Made by a program: the position numbers and the translations under genes. The notes beneath the pieces were generated by a model. That model was not told the origin of the DNA. It was given only the letters and a program-made list of their open reading frames with translations, and searched no databases. 64,000 bases of DNA. It comes from Lachnospiraceae bacterium (GTDB taxonomy: Bacteria > Bacillota > Clostridia > Lachnospirales > Lachnospiraceae). The stretch spans positions 1-64,000 of the forward strand of contig QXWW01000024.1 of assembly GCA_009911185.1 (NCBI GenBank), read 5' to 3'. This document shows, piece by piece, positions 29,579 to 38,687 of the stretch. Each line of letters opens with the position of its first letter. Position 1 is the stretch's first letter.

Positions 29579-29846
29579 ATCATTTCCCCTTTCCCATTTT
29601 TACTAAATGTACTGTCTGATTTATATTCCGGCAAACTCACTTGCCTGTCTGCCGCGTTGAATGTTCCGGCCGCAGCCACAGCTATGACGTCAGACATCCG
29701 CTTTGCAGATGAACAGATATCTTTTGTGGTATTACCTAAATATCATTGAGCCAATACACAAGTACAATGAAAAATAAGTTTCTGGTACATGGACGCAGAA
29801 TCTTACTTATGATTCGTTGTACGAAAAACCCGAATTGTGTTCTTTT

Positions 29847-30323
29847 CTAAAATTTTCCGATCTTAGCTTCTGTCATACTGATCAAATCCTGCACCGACAG
29901 GCAGAGGGTGGTTCCAATCCTTCCGCCGCTGACATAAATATTGTCATAATCTAACGCTTTTTCATGCAGAAATACAGGATATTGTTTCTTCATGCCCAGA
30001 GGGCTGCAGCCTCCCCGAACATATCCCGTGACAGCGGTAATGTCCTTTACCGGAATCATCTCCACAGATTTTTCTCCGGCAAGCCTGGCGGCTTCTTTCA
30101 ACTGTACTTCCTCTTCGACCGGCAGCACAAACACATAATACTGCCGGCTCCTGCCTCTAAGCACCAGCGTTTTAAAAGACTGTTCTCTGGGGACTCTGGT
30201 CAATTCTGCCGTGTGAATCCCATCTATAAATTCCTCACACTCATATTGAATTACTTGGTAACTGATCTTCTGCCTGTCCAAAATCCGCATGGCGTTTGTC
30301 TTAATTTCTTTTTCTTTTGCCAT
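29847..30323 (-). CDS. ybaK: Cys-tRNA(Pro) deacylase YbaK/EbsC
   Basis: This 158-residue protein belongs to the YbaK/EbsC family of trans-editing factors that hydrolyse Cys-tRNA(Pro) made by prolyl-tRNA synthetase. The fold motifs include FKTLVLRG, the Lys region of VQLKEAARLAG and the glycine strand GYVRGGCSPLGMKK. The start was placed at ATG 30323 because GGAGGAGG stands immediately before it; the ATG at 30335 lies upstream of that site. It follows the ABC-F gene by 48 bases. Confidence 0.92.
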   Translation of the reverse strand: MAKEKEIKTNAMRILDRQKISYQVIQYECEEFIDGIHTAELTRVPREQSFKTLVLRGRSRQYYVFVLPVEEEVQLKEAARLAGEKSVEMIPVKDITAVTGYVRGGCSPLGMKKQYPVFLHEKALDYDNIYVSGGRIGTTLCLSVQDLISMTEAKIGKF

Positions 30324-30371
30324 GGCCTCCTCCATTCTGTACGCCTGAATTGCACAATTAACATATCTTTT

Positions 30372-32213
30372 TTACCCTTTCTCCCTGCCTGGCTCATTCT
30401 GCGCCGCTATTCTCTCAGCCAAATCATTCAAATACACCCAACGGTCCATTTTATCCTCCAACATGGTTTCCGCCTGCTCTTTTTCCCTGACAAGTTCTGA
30501 CAATTTCACGGCGTTCGTAGCGTTCTTCTCCATATCAAGTTCCAGGCGTTTCCGTTTTTGTTCCAATTGATGTATCTCATCCTCTATAGTAGCATATTCC
30601 TGCTGTTCTTTATAGGTAAATTTTAATTTCTTTTCTCCAAATCTTGGTTTGCCTTTTACCGTCGTATTTCCTGAACTATCCAGTGTTTTTTTCCGGACGG
30701 TTTCTTTTGCATGCGGCGATGAAAGCTGCCTTTGCTCTCTCGCCCTGCTATAATCGAGGTATCCTCCCTCATACTGCTGCAGACGCCCTCCGTTTTCAAA
30801 AGCAAAAATTCTGTTTACCAGGCGTTCCAGGAAATAACGGTCATGAGACACAATGAGCACAATCCCCTCAAAAGCGTCCAGATAATCCTCCAGAATGGTC
30901 AAAGTCTTAATGTCCAAATCGTTGGTTGGCTCATCCAAAATAAGCACATTGGGAGCCCCCATCAATACCCGCAGAAGATACAGCCTTCTGCGCTCGCCGC
31001 CGGACAATTTCCCGATCGGCGTCCACTGCATCGTTCCATCAAAGAGAAAACGCTCCATCAGCATGGATGCGCTGACTTTGCCGTCCCCGGTATTAATATA
31101 TTCTGCCACTTCACGCACATACTCAATAGCTTTCATGGACTCTTCCATATGGGAATTATCCTGAGAAAAATAACCGATGCGAATGGTTTCTCCTATTTCA
31201 ACGTTTCCTGCGTCCGGCAAAACCTGTCCCAGAATCATTTTCAACAAGGTGGACTTTCCGCAGCCGTTGGGACCGACAATGCCAATCCGGTCCCCTTTCA
31301 GAAAAATATAACTGAAATCATCCACCAATACCTGCTCTCCATAAGATTTGCACAGGTTTGAAAGTTCTATGGTTTTCTTCCCCATCCGTGAAGCCAAAGA
31401 AGATAGCTGTACATTTTTTTCTTCTATGGGACCCTCCTGGGCAAGCATATCTTCAATGCGCTGAATATGCGCTTTCTGTTTTGTGGAACGGGCCCTGGCG
31501 CCTCTGGCCAGCCAGGCAAGCTCCTTTTTCAAGATACTTTTCCGCTTACGCTCACTGGCCTGCTCCATACTCTGCCTTTGCATTTTCAATGCCACATAAT
31601 CGGCATAACTGCCGGGATAACTGTAGATCCCGCCTTGCTCCACCTCCACGATCCGATCCACAATCCGGTCCAGAAAATAACGGTCATGCGTCACCATCAC
31701 CACCGCCCCCTTAAACTGCAGAAGATAATCTTCCAGCCATTGGGACATTTCATGATCCAAATGGTTGGTAGGTTCGTCCAGAATCAAAAGCTCTACTGGC
31801 TGCAGTAACGTATTTACCAGCGCAATCCTCTTTTTCTGTCCGCCTGACAAATACTCGACAGCGCCTTTGGTATCTGCAAATCCCAGTTCAAAAAGCATAG
31901 ATTTCGCCTGACTGACCAGTACCATATCCTGCACGTCCAGCCCCCGCAGCGCCGCTTCTAAAATTGAATCCGTATTTTCCAGCACGGGCGTCTGCTCCAG
32001 CCAGGCAAGCTTCACATGGTTTCCCATGATCACGACGCCTTCATCTGCCTCTTCTGTCCCGGCAAGAATCTTTAACAGGGTGGATTTTCCCATGCCGTTA
32101 ATTCCGATAACACCGACCTTTTCTCCCTCCTCCAGACTGAAAGAAGCATCTTTTAGCAGAATCCGCTCCGCCGTGTATGCTTTATGTAAGTGCTCTGCCG
32201 TTAAAATATTCAT
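30372..32213 (-). CDS. ABC-F ATPase, Uup-like
   Basis: This 613-residue soluble protein has two ABC ATPase cassettes and no membrane domain, the hallmark of ABC-F translation factors. Walker A motifs are GINGMGKST and GPNGCGKST, signatures YLSGGQKKR and KLSGGERRR, Walker B regions LILDEPTNHLD and LILDEPTNDLD. The linker is the usual charged helical pair. A C-terminal coiled coil (about 530-610) suggests the Uup subgroup, which acts on stalled ribosomes. Antibiotic-resistance ABC-F proteins are a possible alternative but usually lack this tail. Start ATG 32213 follows GAGGAG. Confidence 0.9.
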   Translation of the reverse strand: MNILTAEHLHKAYTAERILLKDASFSLEEGEKVGVIGINGMGKSTLLKILAGTEEADEGVVIMGNHVKLAWLEQTPVLENTDSILEAALRGLDVQDMVLVSQAKSMLFELGFADTKGAVEYLSGGQKKRIALVNTLLQPVELLILDEPTNHLDHEMSQWLEDYLLQFKGAVVMVTHDRYFLDRIVDRIVEVEQGGIYSYPGSYADYVALKMQRQSMEQASERKRKSILKKELAWLARGARARSTKQKAHIQRIEDMLAQEGPIEEKNVQLSSLASRMGKKTIELSNLCKSYGEQVLVDDFSYIFLKGDRIGIVGPNGCGKSTLLKMILGQVLPDAGNVEIGETIRIGYFSQDNSHMEESMKAIEYVREVAEYINTGDGKVSASMLMERFLFDGTMQWTPIGKLSGGERRRLYLLRVLMGAPNVLILDEPTNDLDIKTLTILEDYLDAFEGIVLIVSHDRYFLERLVNRIFAFENGGRLQQYEGGYLDYSRAREQRQLSSPHAKETVRKKTLDSSGNTTVKGKPRFGEKKLKFTYKEQQEYATIEDEIHQLEQKRKRLELDMEKNATNAVKLSELVREKEQAETMLEDKMDRWVYLNDLAERIAAQNEPGREKG

Positions 32214-32278
32214 CTCTTATCTCCTCAAATAACTGCTTCTTTATTACAATTAAAAGCTTCTTTGTTTGACATTCAAAC

Positions 32279-32322
32279 AAAAAATGGAAGAAATGCTGAC
32301 CCCTCAGCGCCTCCTCCATTTT
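32279..32322 (-). terminator. terminator of the RloAB locus
   Basis: On the minus strand AAAATGGA...GCTGA pairs with TCAGC...TTCCATTTT around a GGGG loop, followed by a T-rich tail. It lies about 95 bases after the rloB stop and 65 bases before the ABC-F start, so it separates the two units. Confidence 0.7.
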
Positions 32323-32415
32323 CAGCCACTCCATCTATCATCTGAAATTCTAAAAAGCATCATAGCACGAAACACCTGCTATGTCAATCGCTCTGCCCCG
32401 CCGAAATGCCGCCTC

Positions 32416-33108
32416 TCAGTCCGTATCATCTGTCAGATACTTCCTGAGCTCCTCCACCAATTTGTACACGGTTGTTCCCGGATCATACATAGACGGCTTC
32501 ATCTTCTTTTCATCAAATTCTCCCATTCTTCGTTTCGCATTCCTTATGGCGTGGTTTACTCCATCACCAACATTCAGCATGTTATAAATATCTTCATAAT
32601 TTTTGCGGTATTTTCCATCTCCCAAATTATATTGCTGGAACATTTCGTTTAATTTTTTATTCCATTCGTCCCTGTGAAGCCCGGAATCACTGTAATTAAA
32701 ATGCAGATAAATCCAATATTCAAACGACTGATTGCTCCAGGCAATCTTATATCCTTTTTCCATTCCTTTTTTTATCGCCTGATCAAAATCGTCAAAATCA
32801 TCTCTGTCAAATACAACCCATACATTTTGATAAATTATTTTCGCTTTCTTCACGATTTGTTCTGTCATTTCGATTAATTTTCCCGTGGAACATCCTTCTC
32901 CATATATGTCAACAACAGGAACACTTACGACATCGATCCTTCCTCCGACTTTTTCCTGAATCAATCTCTGTATTCCTTTAAAATAAAACGGCTCTGTCCG
33001 CTTACCCTCTGTCACTATCAAAAAAGAATTTGCCTTAGGCGATCTATATTCAAATTTTCTCTTTTTCCGCTCCCGGTTTTTCTTCTTAAATAAATCATCC
33101 GTCCCCAT
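32416..33108 (-). CDS. rloB: RloB-like TOPRIM-type nuclease candidate (AbiLii-like)
   Basis: The 230-residue protein matches the RloB family, whose fold is related to the TOPRIM domains of OLD-type nucleases. The key acidic residues are visible: Glu34 in IVTEGKRTEP and Asp101/Asp103 in VVFDRDDFDDF. It starts at ATG 33108, directly after the rloA stop (TAGATG), so the two are coupled. RloA/RloB pairs were first noted near restriction systems, and the lactococcal abortive-infection system AbiL has the same composition. It is more AT-rich than its neighbours, consistent with acquisition by transfer. Confidence 0.85.
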   Translation of the reverse strand: MGTDDLFKKKNRERKKRKFEYRSPKANSFLIVTEGKRTEPFYFKGIQRLIQEKVGGRIDVVSVPVVDIYGEGCSTGKLIEMTEQIVKKAKIIYQNVWVVFDRDDFDDFDQAIKKGMEKGYKIAWSNQSFEYWIYLHFNYSDSGLHRDEWNKKLNEMFQQYNLGDGKYRKNYEDIYNMLNVGDGVNHAIRNAKRRMGEFDEKKMKPSMYDPGTTVYKLVEELRKYLTDDTD

Positions 33109-34302
33109 CTATACATCCTCTCTCAGTGTAAACTCCTTAAGAAATGGAATCCCCCCGTACACTCCCGCCAGATAGTCTTTTTCAAAAGAAGCATCGGATC
33201 TGACTTTGTAATCCGACAAAGCAGACAGTTCCGAATAACCAAATTCATCTTTCTGTACAAACCAAATCTGATCTCTCCTGAAAAATTTCTTATCCATCAA
33301 GGTGGTATCATGCGTGGTATAAATCAACTGCGCCCTTGAATGTTCCTCATAAAACAAGTCTATAATAAATTTTAACAACAGCGGGTGCAGTTTTACATTT
33401 AACTCATCCACAAACATAGAACCATTTCTTGGAACAGCGATCCAGGCATAAATAAACAATACAATACTTTTTATTGTTCCCTCTGATTCTGAATACAGAT
33501 CTAATTCATATTCCTCCCCTTTCTTTCCCGTATGGTACGTGATAAAATCAATTTCTCTGTCGCTGTCATCATAAGCAATATCTTTGATGCCGGTATCAAT
33601 CGCATTCATAAACTCCAGCAGTTTTTCTTTGTCGCTGTCTATAATCTCGGGTAAGAACTGGTCGAGAATCATTGGATTCTCACAAGAATCCGCAGAAGCA
33701 ATCAGAGTGCTCATAATTCCCTTATAAAGTTTTTTAAATATATCTGTTTTTAATTTTAATTTATTAAAAAAAGTCAGGGTTAACGTTTCGGTAGGAATCT
33801 GTTCTTGAAACAGTTCGCATTCTTTTTTCACAGAAGGTCCAAAAGCGAGCATTTCTCTTGTTCTTTCAAAAATCATCACTCTTCGGTTCGTATTGAGATT
33901 CTTTCTATACAACCATTCTGCCGCAATATATTCTGCATTATATGCAAAACCATAACAATATTCATAATCACCGAGAATTTCTACTATCTGAAATTCTGAG
34001 TCTTCCATTTTATTTTCAAACATAAAAGGATAATAGTATTTTTCTATTGCAGAGCTTTTTCCATCTTCAACACTATTTAAAGATTCTAAAACAATTTTCT
34101 GAAAATACCGCATTGCCAGATAAAAATTTGATTTTCCACTGGCGTTCGCTCCGTAAATAGCTGCAACCCGGATATATTTCTCTTTTTTGCCAATATCTAT
34201 CAAATTACATTTATGTTCCTTATACGCATTGATCGCTGTCATATCCAGTGTTGCTTCTTCTTTAAATGATAAAACATTTTTTACTGTAAACTGAACCAAC
34301 AT
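33109..34302 (-). CDS. rloA: RloA-like AAA ATPase (AbiLi-like)
   Basis: This 397-residue protein is an SMC/OLD-like AAA15/21-family ATPase. It begins with the typical FTVKNVLSFKEE strand, followed by Walker A GANASGKSN (51-59). Near the C-terminus are MFVDELNVKLHP (Walker B) and YTTHDTTLMD. Such ATPases act as sensors or triggers in two-gene phage-defence systems, with the nuclease-like partner encoded next to it. A very strong ribosome-binding site (AAAGGAGGTG) precedes ATG 34302, and a consensus promoter lies just upstream. AT content is higher than in the flanking housekeeping genes. Confidence 0.87.
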   Translation of the reverse strand: MLVQFTVKNVLSFKEEATLDMTAINAYKEHKCNLIDIGKKEKYIRVAAIYGANASGKSNFYLAMRYFQKIVLESLNSVEDGKSSAIEKYYYPFMFENKMEDSEFQIVEILGDYEYCYGFAYNAEYIAAEWLYRKNLNTNRRVMIFERTREMLAFGPSVKKECELFQEQIPTETLTLTFFNKLKLKTDIFKKLYKGIMSTLIASADSCENPMILDQFLPEIIDSDKEKLLEFMNAIDTGIKDIAYDDSDREIDFITYHTGKKGEEYELDLYSESEGTIKSIVLFIYAWIAVPRNGSMFVDELNVKLHPLLLKFIIDLFYEEHSRAQLIYTTHDTTLMDKKFFRRDQIWFVQKDEFGYSELSALSDYKVRSDASFEKDYLAGVYGGIPFLKEFTLREDV

Positions 34303-34328
34303 TTCACAACACCTCCTTTACACATTAT

Positions 34329-34357
34329 AATATACCGTTTTGTCAATATTATGTCAA
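34329..34357 (-). promoter_or_regulatory. strong promoter of rloAB with direct repeat
   Basis: On the minus strand a perfect TTGACA (34352-34357) is 17 bases from TATATT (34329-34334), about 27 bases before the rloA start. The nine bases ATATTGACA occur twice in tandem, the second copy inside the spacer, which may be an operator. Confidence 0.7.
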
Positions 34358-34546
34358 TATTTTTGAGATTTTTTCACAATATTTAAAATAAAATCTTTTT
34401 AAACAAAGTAGGCAAGGCTGCATCAACTCTTACCACAACTTTCTTACGTTCTTCATATTCTTCATTCTGTCTTGCTCTTTCTCCAACTTCTGTTTATATT
34501 ATGGCACACTGAAACAGTATATTTAATAAGTGTTTTATACAATGCT

Positions 34547-34611
34547 TAAGTATATTATAACACATTGATATATATTGGTTAATTGTATATCAATGTGTTA
34601 TAATATACTTA
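34547..34611. repeat. 26-bp perfect inverted repeat
   Basis: The arms 34547-34572 and 34586-34611 are exact inverted copies separated by 13 bases. Each arm contains TATTATAAC/GTTATAATA, so a TATAAT box faces outwards on each side. It lies 190 bases upstream of the rloAB promoter and just before a structured segment. It could be a bidirectional promoter/operator or the end of a small mobile element. Confidence 0.85.
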
Positions 34612-34808
34612 CAGTAGTGAAGCGGCAGAACAAAAGGCCAACCCAAGCAGGAGTTGAAGTTTGTCACAAGGGCGATAATAGCACAGTTCAAACACTTGAA
34701 ATGATAGAGGGCGACATGCCAGCCAAGGGGCAGACTCTTATCAAAGAGCGGGCGGCGCCAAATTGGAATGCAAGCATTCCAGCTTGGCTTCTGCCTTCCT
34801 CGCAAATA
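34605..34808 (+). ncRNA. candidate structured noncoding RNA
   Basis: The segment starts a few bases after TATAAT (34599-34604, with TTGGTT 18 bases upstream) and ends at the bidirectional terminator 34809-34858. Its ends can pair: GGCAGAA with TTCTGCC, then CCAAGC with GCTTGG. Near its 3' end GGAATG(CAAG)CATTCC forms a perfect hairpin. An open frame crosses it, but its product resembles no protein and no ribosome-binding site is seen. Existence of the transcript is inferred. In the rest of 34303-34861 I see only the rloAB promoter and the palindrome. Confidence 0.4.
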
Positions 34809-34858
34809 AAAATCACACCATAAATTGCCATCCTTACGACAATCTATGGTGTGATTTT
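34809..34858. terminator. bidirectional terminator at the trp operon end
   Basis: AAAATCACACCATA (34809-34822) and its exact complement (34845-34858) form a 14-bp stem; inner ATTG/CAAT bases may extend it. It begins three bases after the trpD stop. The tail on the minus strand is TTTTTATTTG; on the plus strand it is TTTTATT. Confidence 0.9.
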
Positions 34859-34861
34859 ATT

Positions 34862-35875
34862 CTAATTAAAATTAGACAACTCCACCAGCCGCTTTAGCAC
34901 TCCGTTTGCCTTTCCGGAGTCAATGGATTCCGCTGCCATTCTGATTCCATCCGCAATGCTGTCAGCACACCCTCCTGCATAAAGTGTGGCGCCGGCATTC
35001 AGCAGCACAATCTCCCGTTTCGGTCCCCGAATTTCCCCTTCGAGGATGCCCCTGGTGATCCTGGCGTTCTGTGTGCCGTCCCCTCCCTGCAGTTCTTGTA
35101 AGGAAGCGCGGTGCAGCCCAAACTGTTCTGGCGCCACCTGGTAAGTATCTACCTTGCCGTCTTTGATTTCAGAGACGGTGGTCTTGCCTGTCAGCGTAAA
35201 TTCATCCATATAATCCTCGCCGCTCACAACAAAGCCGCGTTCCACCCCCAGATTGCGCATGGCCTTTGCCAGCAGCTCTGTCAAAGACGGATCATAGACG
35301 CCCACCACCATGCACTTGGCGTCCGATGGATTGGCAAGGGGACCCAGAATATTAAATACGGAACGGATGCCCATATCTTTCCGTGCCTGGCCCACGAACT
35401 TCATAGATTTGTTAAAACTGGGGGCAAACATAAAACCAATCCCCGCCTCTTCCACACATTTTTCCACCACTTCTGGTTCTGCCGAAATATTGACGCCCAG
35501 CGCCTCCAGCACGTCTCCGGCTCCGCTTTTGCTGGAAATGGAACGGTTGCCGTGTTTGGCAATGGGAAGCCCTGCTCCCGCCGCTACCAAAGCAGAAGTG
35601 GTAGATACATTAAACGTAAAGGTTCTGTCGCCCCCCGTGCCAACCAGATCTACATAATTTGCAGTTTTGGGCGCTATATGCTCTGCTTTTTCCTTTAATA
35701 CCGCTGCAAATCCGGTAAGTTCTTCTAAGGTTTCTCCCTTCATCCGCATTGCCGTGAGAAATGCTCCCAACTGTGCCTGGGTTGCCTCTCCGCCCAGCAT
35801 CAGATTCATTACCCGCTTTGCCTCTTCTTCTGTCAGATTTTGTCTGTCTACTACCTTTTGAATTGCTTCCTGCAT
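34862..35875 (-). CDS. trpD: anthranilate phosphoribosyltransferase
   Basis: TrpD transfers phosphoribose from PRPP to anthranilate, the second step of tryptophan synthesis. The 337-residue protein shows DLVGTGGDRTFTFNVST (PRPP-binding GTGGD), KHGNRSISSKSGAGD and the acidic metal site GEDYMDEFT. The likely start is ATG 35875; a GTG at 35884 has a slightly better-spaced ribosome-binding site. It is the last gene of the operon here, whereas it usually follows trpG. Confidence 0.95.
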   Translation of the reverse strand: MQEAIQKVVDRQNLTEEEAKRVMNLMLGGEATQAQLGAFLTAMRMKGETLEELTGFAAVLKEKAEHIAPKTANYVDLVGTGGDRTFTFNVSTTSALVAAGAGLPIAKHGNRSISSKSGAGDVLEALGVNISAEPEVVEKCVEEAGIGFMFAPSFNKSMKFVGQARKDMGIRSVFNILGPLANPSDAKCMVVGVYDPSLTELLAKAMRNLGVERGFVVSGEDYMDEFTLTGKTTVSEIKDGKVDTYQVAPEQFGLHRASLQELQGGDGTQNARITRGILEGEIRGPKREIVLLNAGATLYAGGCADSIADGIRMAAESIDSGKANGVLKRLVELSNFN

Positions 35876-35917
35876 TCCGATCACCCGTTCCTTTCCTGTC
35901 AAATACTGTTGCCTGCC

Positions 35918-36715
35918 TTATAATTCATTCAATTCTTTTTTAAAATTGCTGCAGTATTTCCTGGCAGCCTCTGGTTTATACTCATTTGCTTCCAATAATT
36001 TAATCAAATGAGATCCTACAATCGCGCCGTCTATCACGTCTATCATAGGAGCCACATCTTTGGCCTGTTCAATGCCAAATCCCATCATCACCGGAATCTT
36101 CGACACTTTTTTCACCTCCGTGAGATAATGCAGAATCTTTTTGTGGAAATTACCGCTCTGCCCGGTAACACCCATGCCGGACACACAGTACACAAATCCC
36201 CTGGCCCCCTCAAGGATTCTGGGAACACGCTCCGCCGATACCGGAGATACCAGCTCAATCAGAATTGGCGCGCCTTCTCTTCTCAACGCTTCCTTTATCT
36301 CTCCCTGCTCTTCCAGAGGCAGATCCGGAATGATCACTCCGTCCACGCCGTTTGCAATACATTCCTCCACAAACTGCTCCAATCCAAAGTACAGCGCCGT
36401 GTTGTAATACATCATAAATACAATCGGCATCTGTACCCCTTCTGCCCGAAGCTCTTTCATCATGCCAAACACCTTTTTGAGATTGGTGCCCAATTGGATG
36501 GATTGGTAGGAAGCATTCTGGATCACTGGACCGTCGGCCACTGGATCTGAAAATGGAATCCCCAGTTCCAGTACATCCGTTCCCGCCTCTTCCTGTGCTT
36601 TCACCAGCGCCTTACTGCCTGCCATGTCCGGCAGCCCCGCTGTCATGTAGGTGATAAATGCCTTTTCACCGCTTTCTTTCAATTTCTTCATTTTCCGTTC
36701 AATTCTGTTTTCCAT
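35918..36715 (-). CDS. trpA: tryptophan synthase alpha subunit
   Basis: TrpA cleaves indole-3-glycerol phosphate to indole, which tunnels to TrpB. The 265-residue TIM barrel is full length. Catalytic Glu and Asp regions are seen in LELGIPFSDPVADGP and VIIPDLPLEEQ; the phosphate loop is GFGIEQAKDV. The start is ATG 36715 after GGAGG. It lies 49 bases downstream of trpB and 42 upstream of trpD. Confidence 0.96.
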   Translation of the reverse strand: MENRIERKMKKLKESGEKAFITYMTAGLPDMAGSKALVKAQEEAGTDVLELGIPFSDPVADGPVIQNASYQSIQLGTNLKKVFGMMKELRAEGVQMPIVFMMYYNTALYFGLEQFVEECIANGVDGVIIPDLPLEEQGEIKEALRREGAPILIELVSPVSAERVPRILEGARGFVYCVSGMGVTGQSGNFHKKILHYLTEVKKVSKIPVMMGFGIEQAKDVAPMIDVIDGAIVGSHLIKLLEANEYKPEAARKYCSNFKKELNEL

Positions 36716-36764
36716 TTTCTTACCTCCAAACTGCCCGCCTGTTTACTCTCTCATTCAATCGTCA

Positions 36765-37949
36765 TTACTTCTGGGACTGGATATAATCAGCCACGGTATG
36801 CACATCTTTATCCCCTCTGCCAGACAGACATACAATCATGATTTCATCTTTTCCCATATTCTTCGCCTGCTTTCTGGCATAGGCGATGGCATGAGCGCTC
36901 TCAATCGCAGGAATGATTCCCTCCAGCCTGCACAGATCCATCAAAGCTTCCATTGCTTCCTGATCGGTAACAGACACATATTCTGCTCTGCCGCTGTCTT
37001 TTAAGTAAGCGTGTTCCGGTCCTACTCCCGGATAATCCAGGCCAGCCGAGATAGAATGTGCAATCTGAATATTTCCGTCCTCATCCTGCAGCAGATAAGA
37101 GCGCATTCCATGAAGCGTTCCCGGTTTTCCCAATGCCATGGCGCAGGCATGTTTTCCAGTTTCTATGCCTAAGCCCGCCGCTTCCACGCCGATAAGCCTC
37201 ACGGAGGGTTCCTCTATAAAATCTGCAAACATACCGATGGAGTTAGACCCTCCTCCCACACATGCCATCACGACATCCGGCAGCCTGCCTTCTGCCTTTA
37301 AAATCTGCTGTTTGCTCTCCCTGCTGATGACACTCTGAAATTCTTTCACTATTTTAGGATAAGGATAAGGTCCTACTGCTGATCCAATCACATAAAATGT
37401 GTCCTCTGCCGTTTTTGCCCAGGTTCGGATCGCCTCATTGGTGGCGTCTTTTAAGGTGCGGCTTCCAGACATGACACATTCCACTTTTGCCCCCAGCATT
37501 TTCATGCGAAATACATTCAGTTCCTGACGGCGCATATCCTCTTCCCCCATAAAAACCGTGCATTCCATTCCAAAGAGCGCCGCCCCGGTGGCAGCAGCCA
37601 CGCCATGCTGCCCGGCTCCCGTCTCTGCAATCAGCTTTTTCTTGCCCATGCGCTTTGCCAGCAGAATCTGTCCAATAACATTATTGATTTTATGGGCGCC
37701 TGTATGGTTTAAGTCTTCCCGCTTCAGATAAATTTTGGTTCCATATTCCCGGCTTAAATTTTCTGCAAAATAAAGGGGATTTTCTCTGCCCACGTATTGT
37801 CTCATGTAATAATCATATTGTTTCAAAAACGCTTCGTCATGTATTGCTTCCTCATACGATTGTTCCAGCTCTTTTAAGGTATTCATCAAAGATTCCGGCA
37901 CAAACTGTCCGCCAAATTCTCCAAAATATCTCTTATCCTTTTTATTCAT
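36765..37949 (-). CDS. trpB: tryptophan synthase beta subunit
   Basis: TrpB condenses indole with serine using pyridoxal phosphate. The 394-residue protein has the PLP lysine in [10 protein letters not shown], the catalytic Glu in [10 protein letters not shown] and the phosphate-binding [10 protein letters not shown]. The start is ATG 37949 with GGAGG five bases upstream. The open frame continues to 38024 and overlaps the trpF end, but that stretch has no site. Confidence 0.97.
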   Translation of the reverse strand: MNKKDKRYFGEFGGQFVPESLMNTLKELEQSYEEAIHDEAFLKQYDYYMRQYVGRENPLYFAENLSREYGTKIYLKREDLNHTGAHKINNVIGQILLAKRMGKKKLIAETGAGQHGVAAATGAALFGMECTVFMGEEDMRRQELNVFRMKMLGAKVECVMSGSRTLKDATNEAIRTWAKTAEDTFYVIGSAVGPYPYPKIVKEFQSVISRESKQQILKAEGRLPDVVMACVGGGSNSIGMFADFIEEPSVRLIGVEAAGLGIETGKHACAMALGKPGTLHGMRSYLLQDEDGNIQIAHSISAGLDYPGVGPEHAYLKDSGRAEYVSVTDQEAMEALMDLCRLEGIIPAIESAHAIAYARKQAKNMGKDEIMIVCLSGRGDKDVHTVADYIQSQK

Positions 37950-38017
37950 CTTTTCCTCCATTCTCTGCGCTCTCCTAATATATTGACCACCTGACACCCC
38001 GGCAGCTCGCGACACAA

Positions 38018-38659
38018 TTAACAAGTTCTTTCACTGTTTCTGGCCTTTTCAGCAAATTCTAATATAATTCTTCTTTCTTTTCCCCCATCGCTCTCCACGC
38101 CAGAACTTACATCCACCACATCCGGTGAAAATATTCTCACAGCCTCGGAGACATTTCCAGGGTGCAAACCTCCGGCAAGGACAAATGTTTTTCCCGCAAA
38201 ATATCCGGTTTTCGCCTGCTGCACTGCCGCTCTGCTGCTCTCCCAGTCAAACGTCCTGCCGCCTCCGGCCGTCCCCGCGTCAAGCACATAACCTCTGATA
38301 TTTTCATGAGGTATCAACTTCTTTAAATCCTCTGGCTCTTTCAAATTACAAGCCTGCCAGATCGCTATTCTGCTCTTATCCAAAATCTCGTTCCGCAAAC
38401 ATCCATGAATTTGTATCAGATCAAATCCGGACTGTTCTATTTTTCTTAACAACTCCAAATCCGGACTGACTGTCACTGCCACACTTTTTATATTTTTCTG
38501 CAAATGCCTGCGGATTTCTTCTGCTTTCTCTATCGGAACATTGCGTCTGCTTTTTTCCCAGAAGACAAAACCTGCATATTCTGCCTGAATCTCATTGAGA
38601 AATGCCGCTTCTTCGAATCTGGTGATTCCGCAGATTTTAATCTGTGGCCTTCTTTGCAT
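38018..38659 (-). CDS. trpF: phosphoribosylanthranilate isomerase
   Basis: TrpF performs the Amadori rearrangement of phosphoribosylanthranilate. The 213-residue TIM barrel shows the catalytic Cys in [14 protein letters not shown], the catalytic-Asp region [10 protein letters not shown] and the phosphate loop [11 protein letters not shown]. It starts at ATG 38659, eight bases after AAAGGG; a GTG three codons upstream lies too close to that site. It ends 68 bases before trpB. Confidence 0.95.
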   Translation of the reverse strand: MQRRPQIKICGITRFEEAAFLNEIQAEYAGFVFWEKSRRNVPIEKAEEIRRHLQKNIKSVAVTVSPDLELLRKIEQSGFDLIQIHGCLRNEILDKSRIAIWQACNLKEPEDLKKLIPHENIRGYVLDAGTAGGGRTFDWESSRAAVQQAKTGYFAGKTFVLAGGLHPGNVSEAVRIFSPDVVDVSSGVESDGGKERRIILEFAEKARNSERTC

Positions 38660-38687
38660 TGCTATCACCCTTTCAAACGCTTCCTGC

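Noticed and set aside
32416-34302. PARIS or Gabija defence system
   Set aside because: The ATPase could fit, but the partner has RloB-type motifs (TEGKRTEP, DRDD) rather than the DUF4435 of PARIS or the UvrD-like helicase of Gabija.
34575-34823. Open frame of 82 codons across the candidate RNA
   Set aside because: It starts inside the palindrome, has no ribosome-binding site, ends within the terminator, and its product resembles no protein. The segment is better read as structured noncoding DNA.
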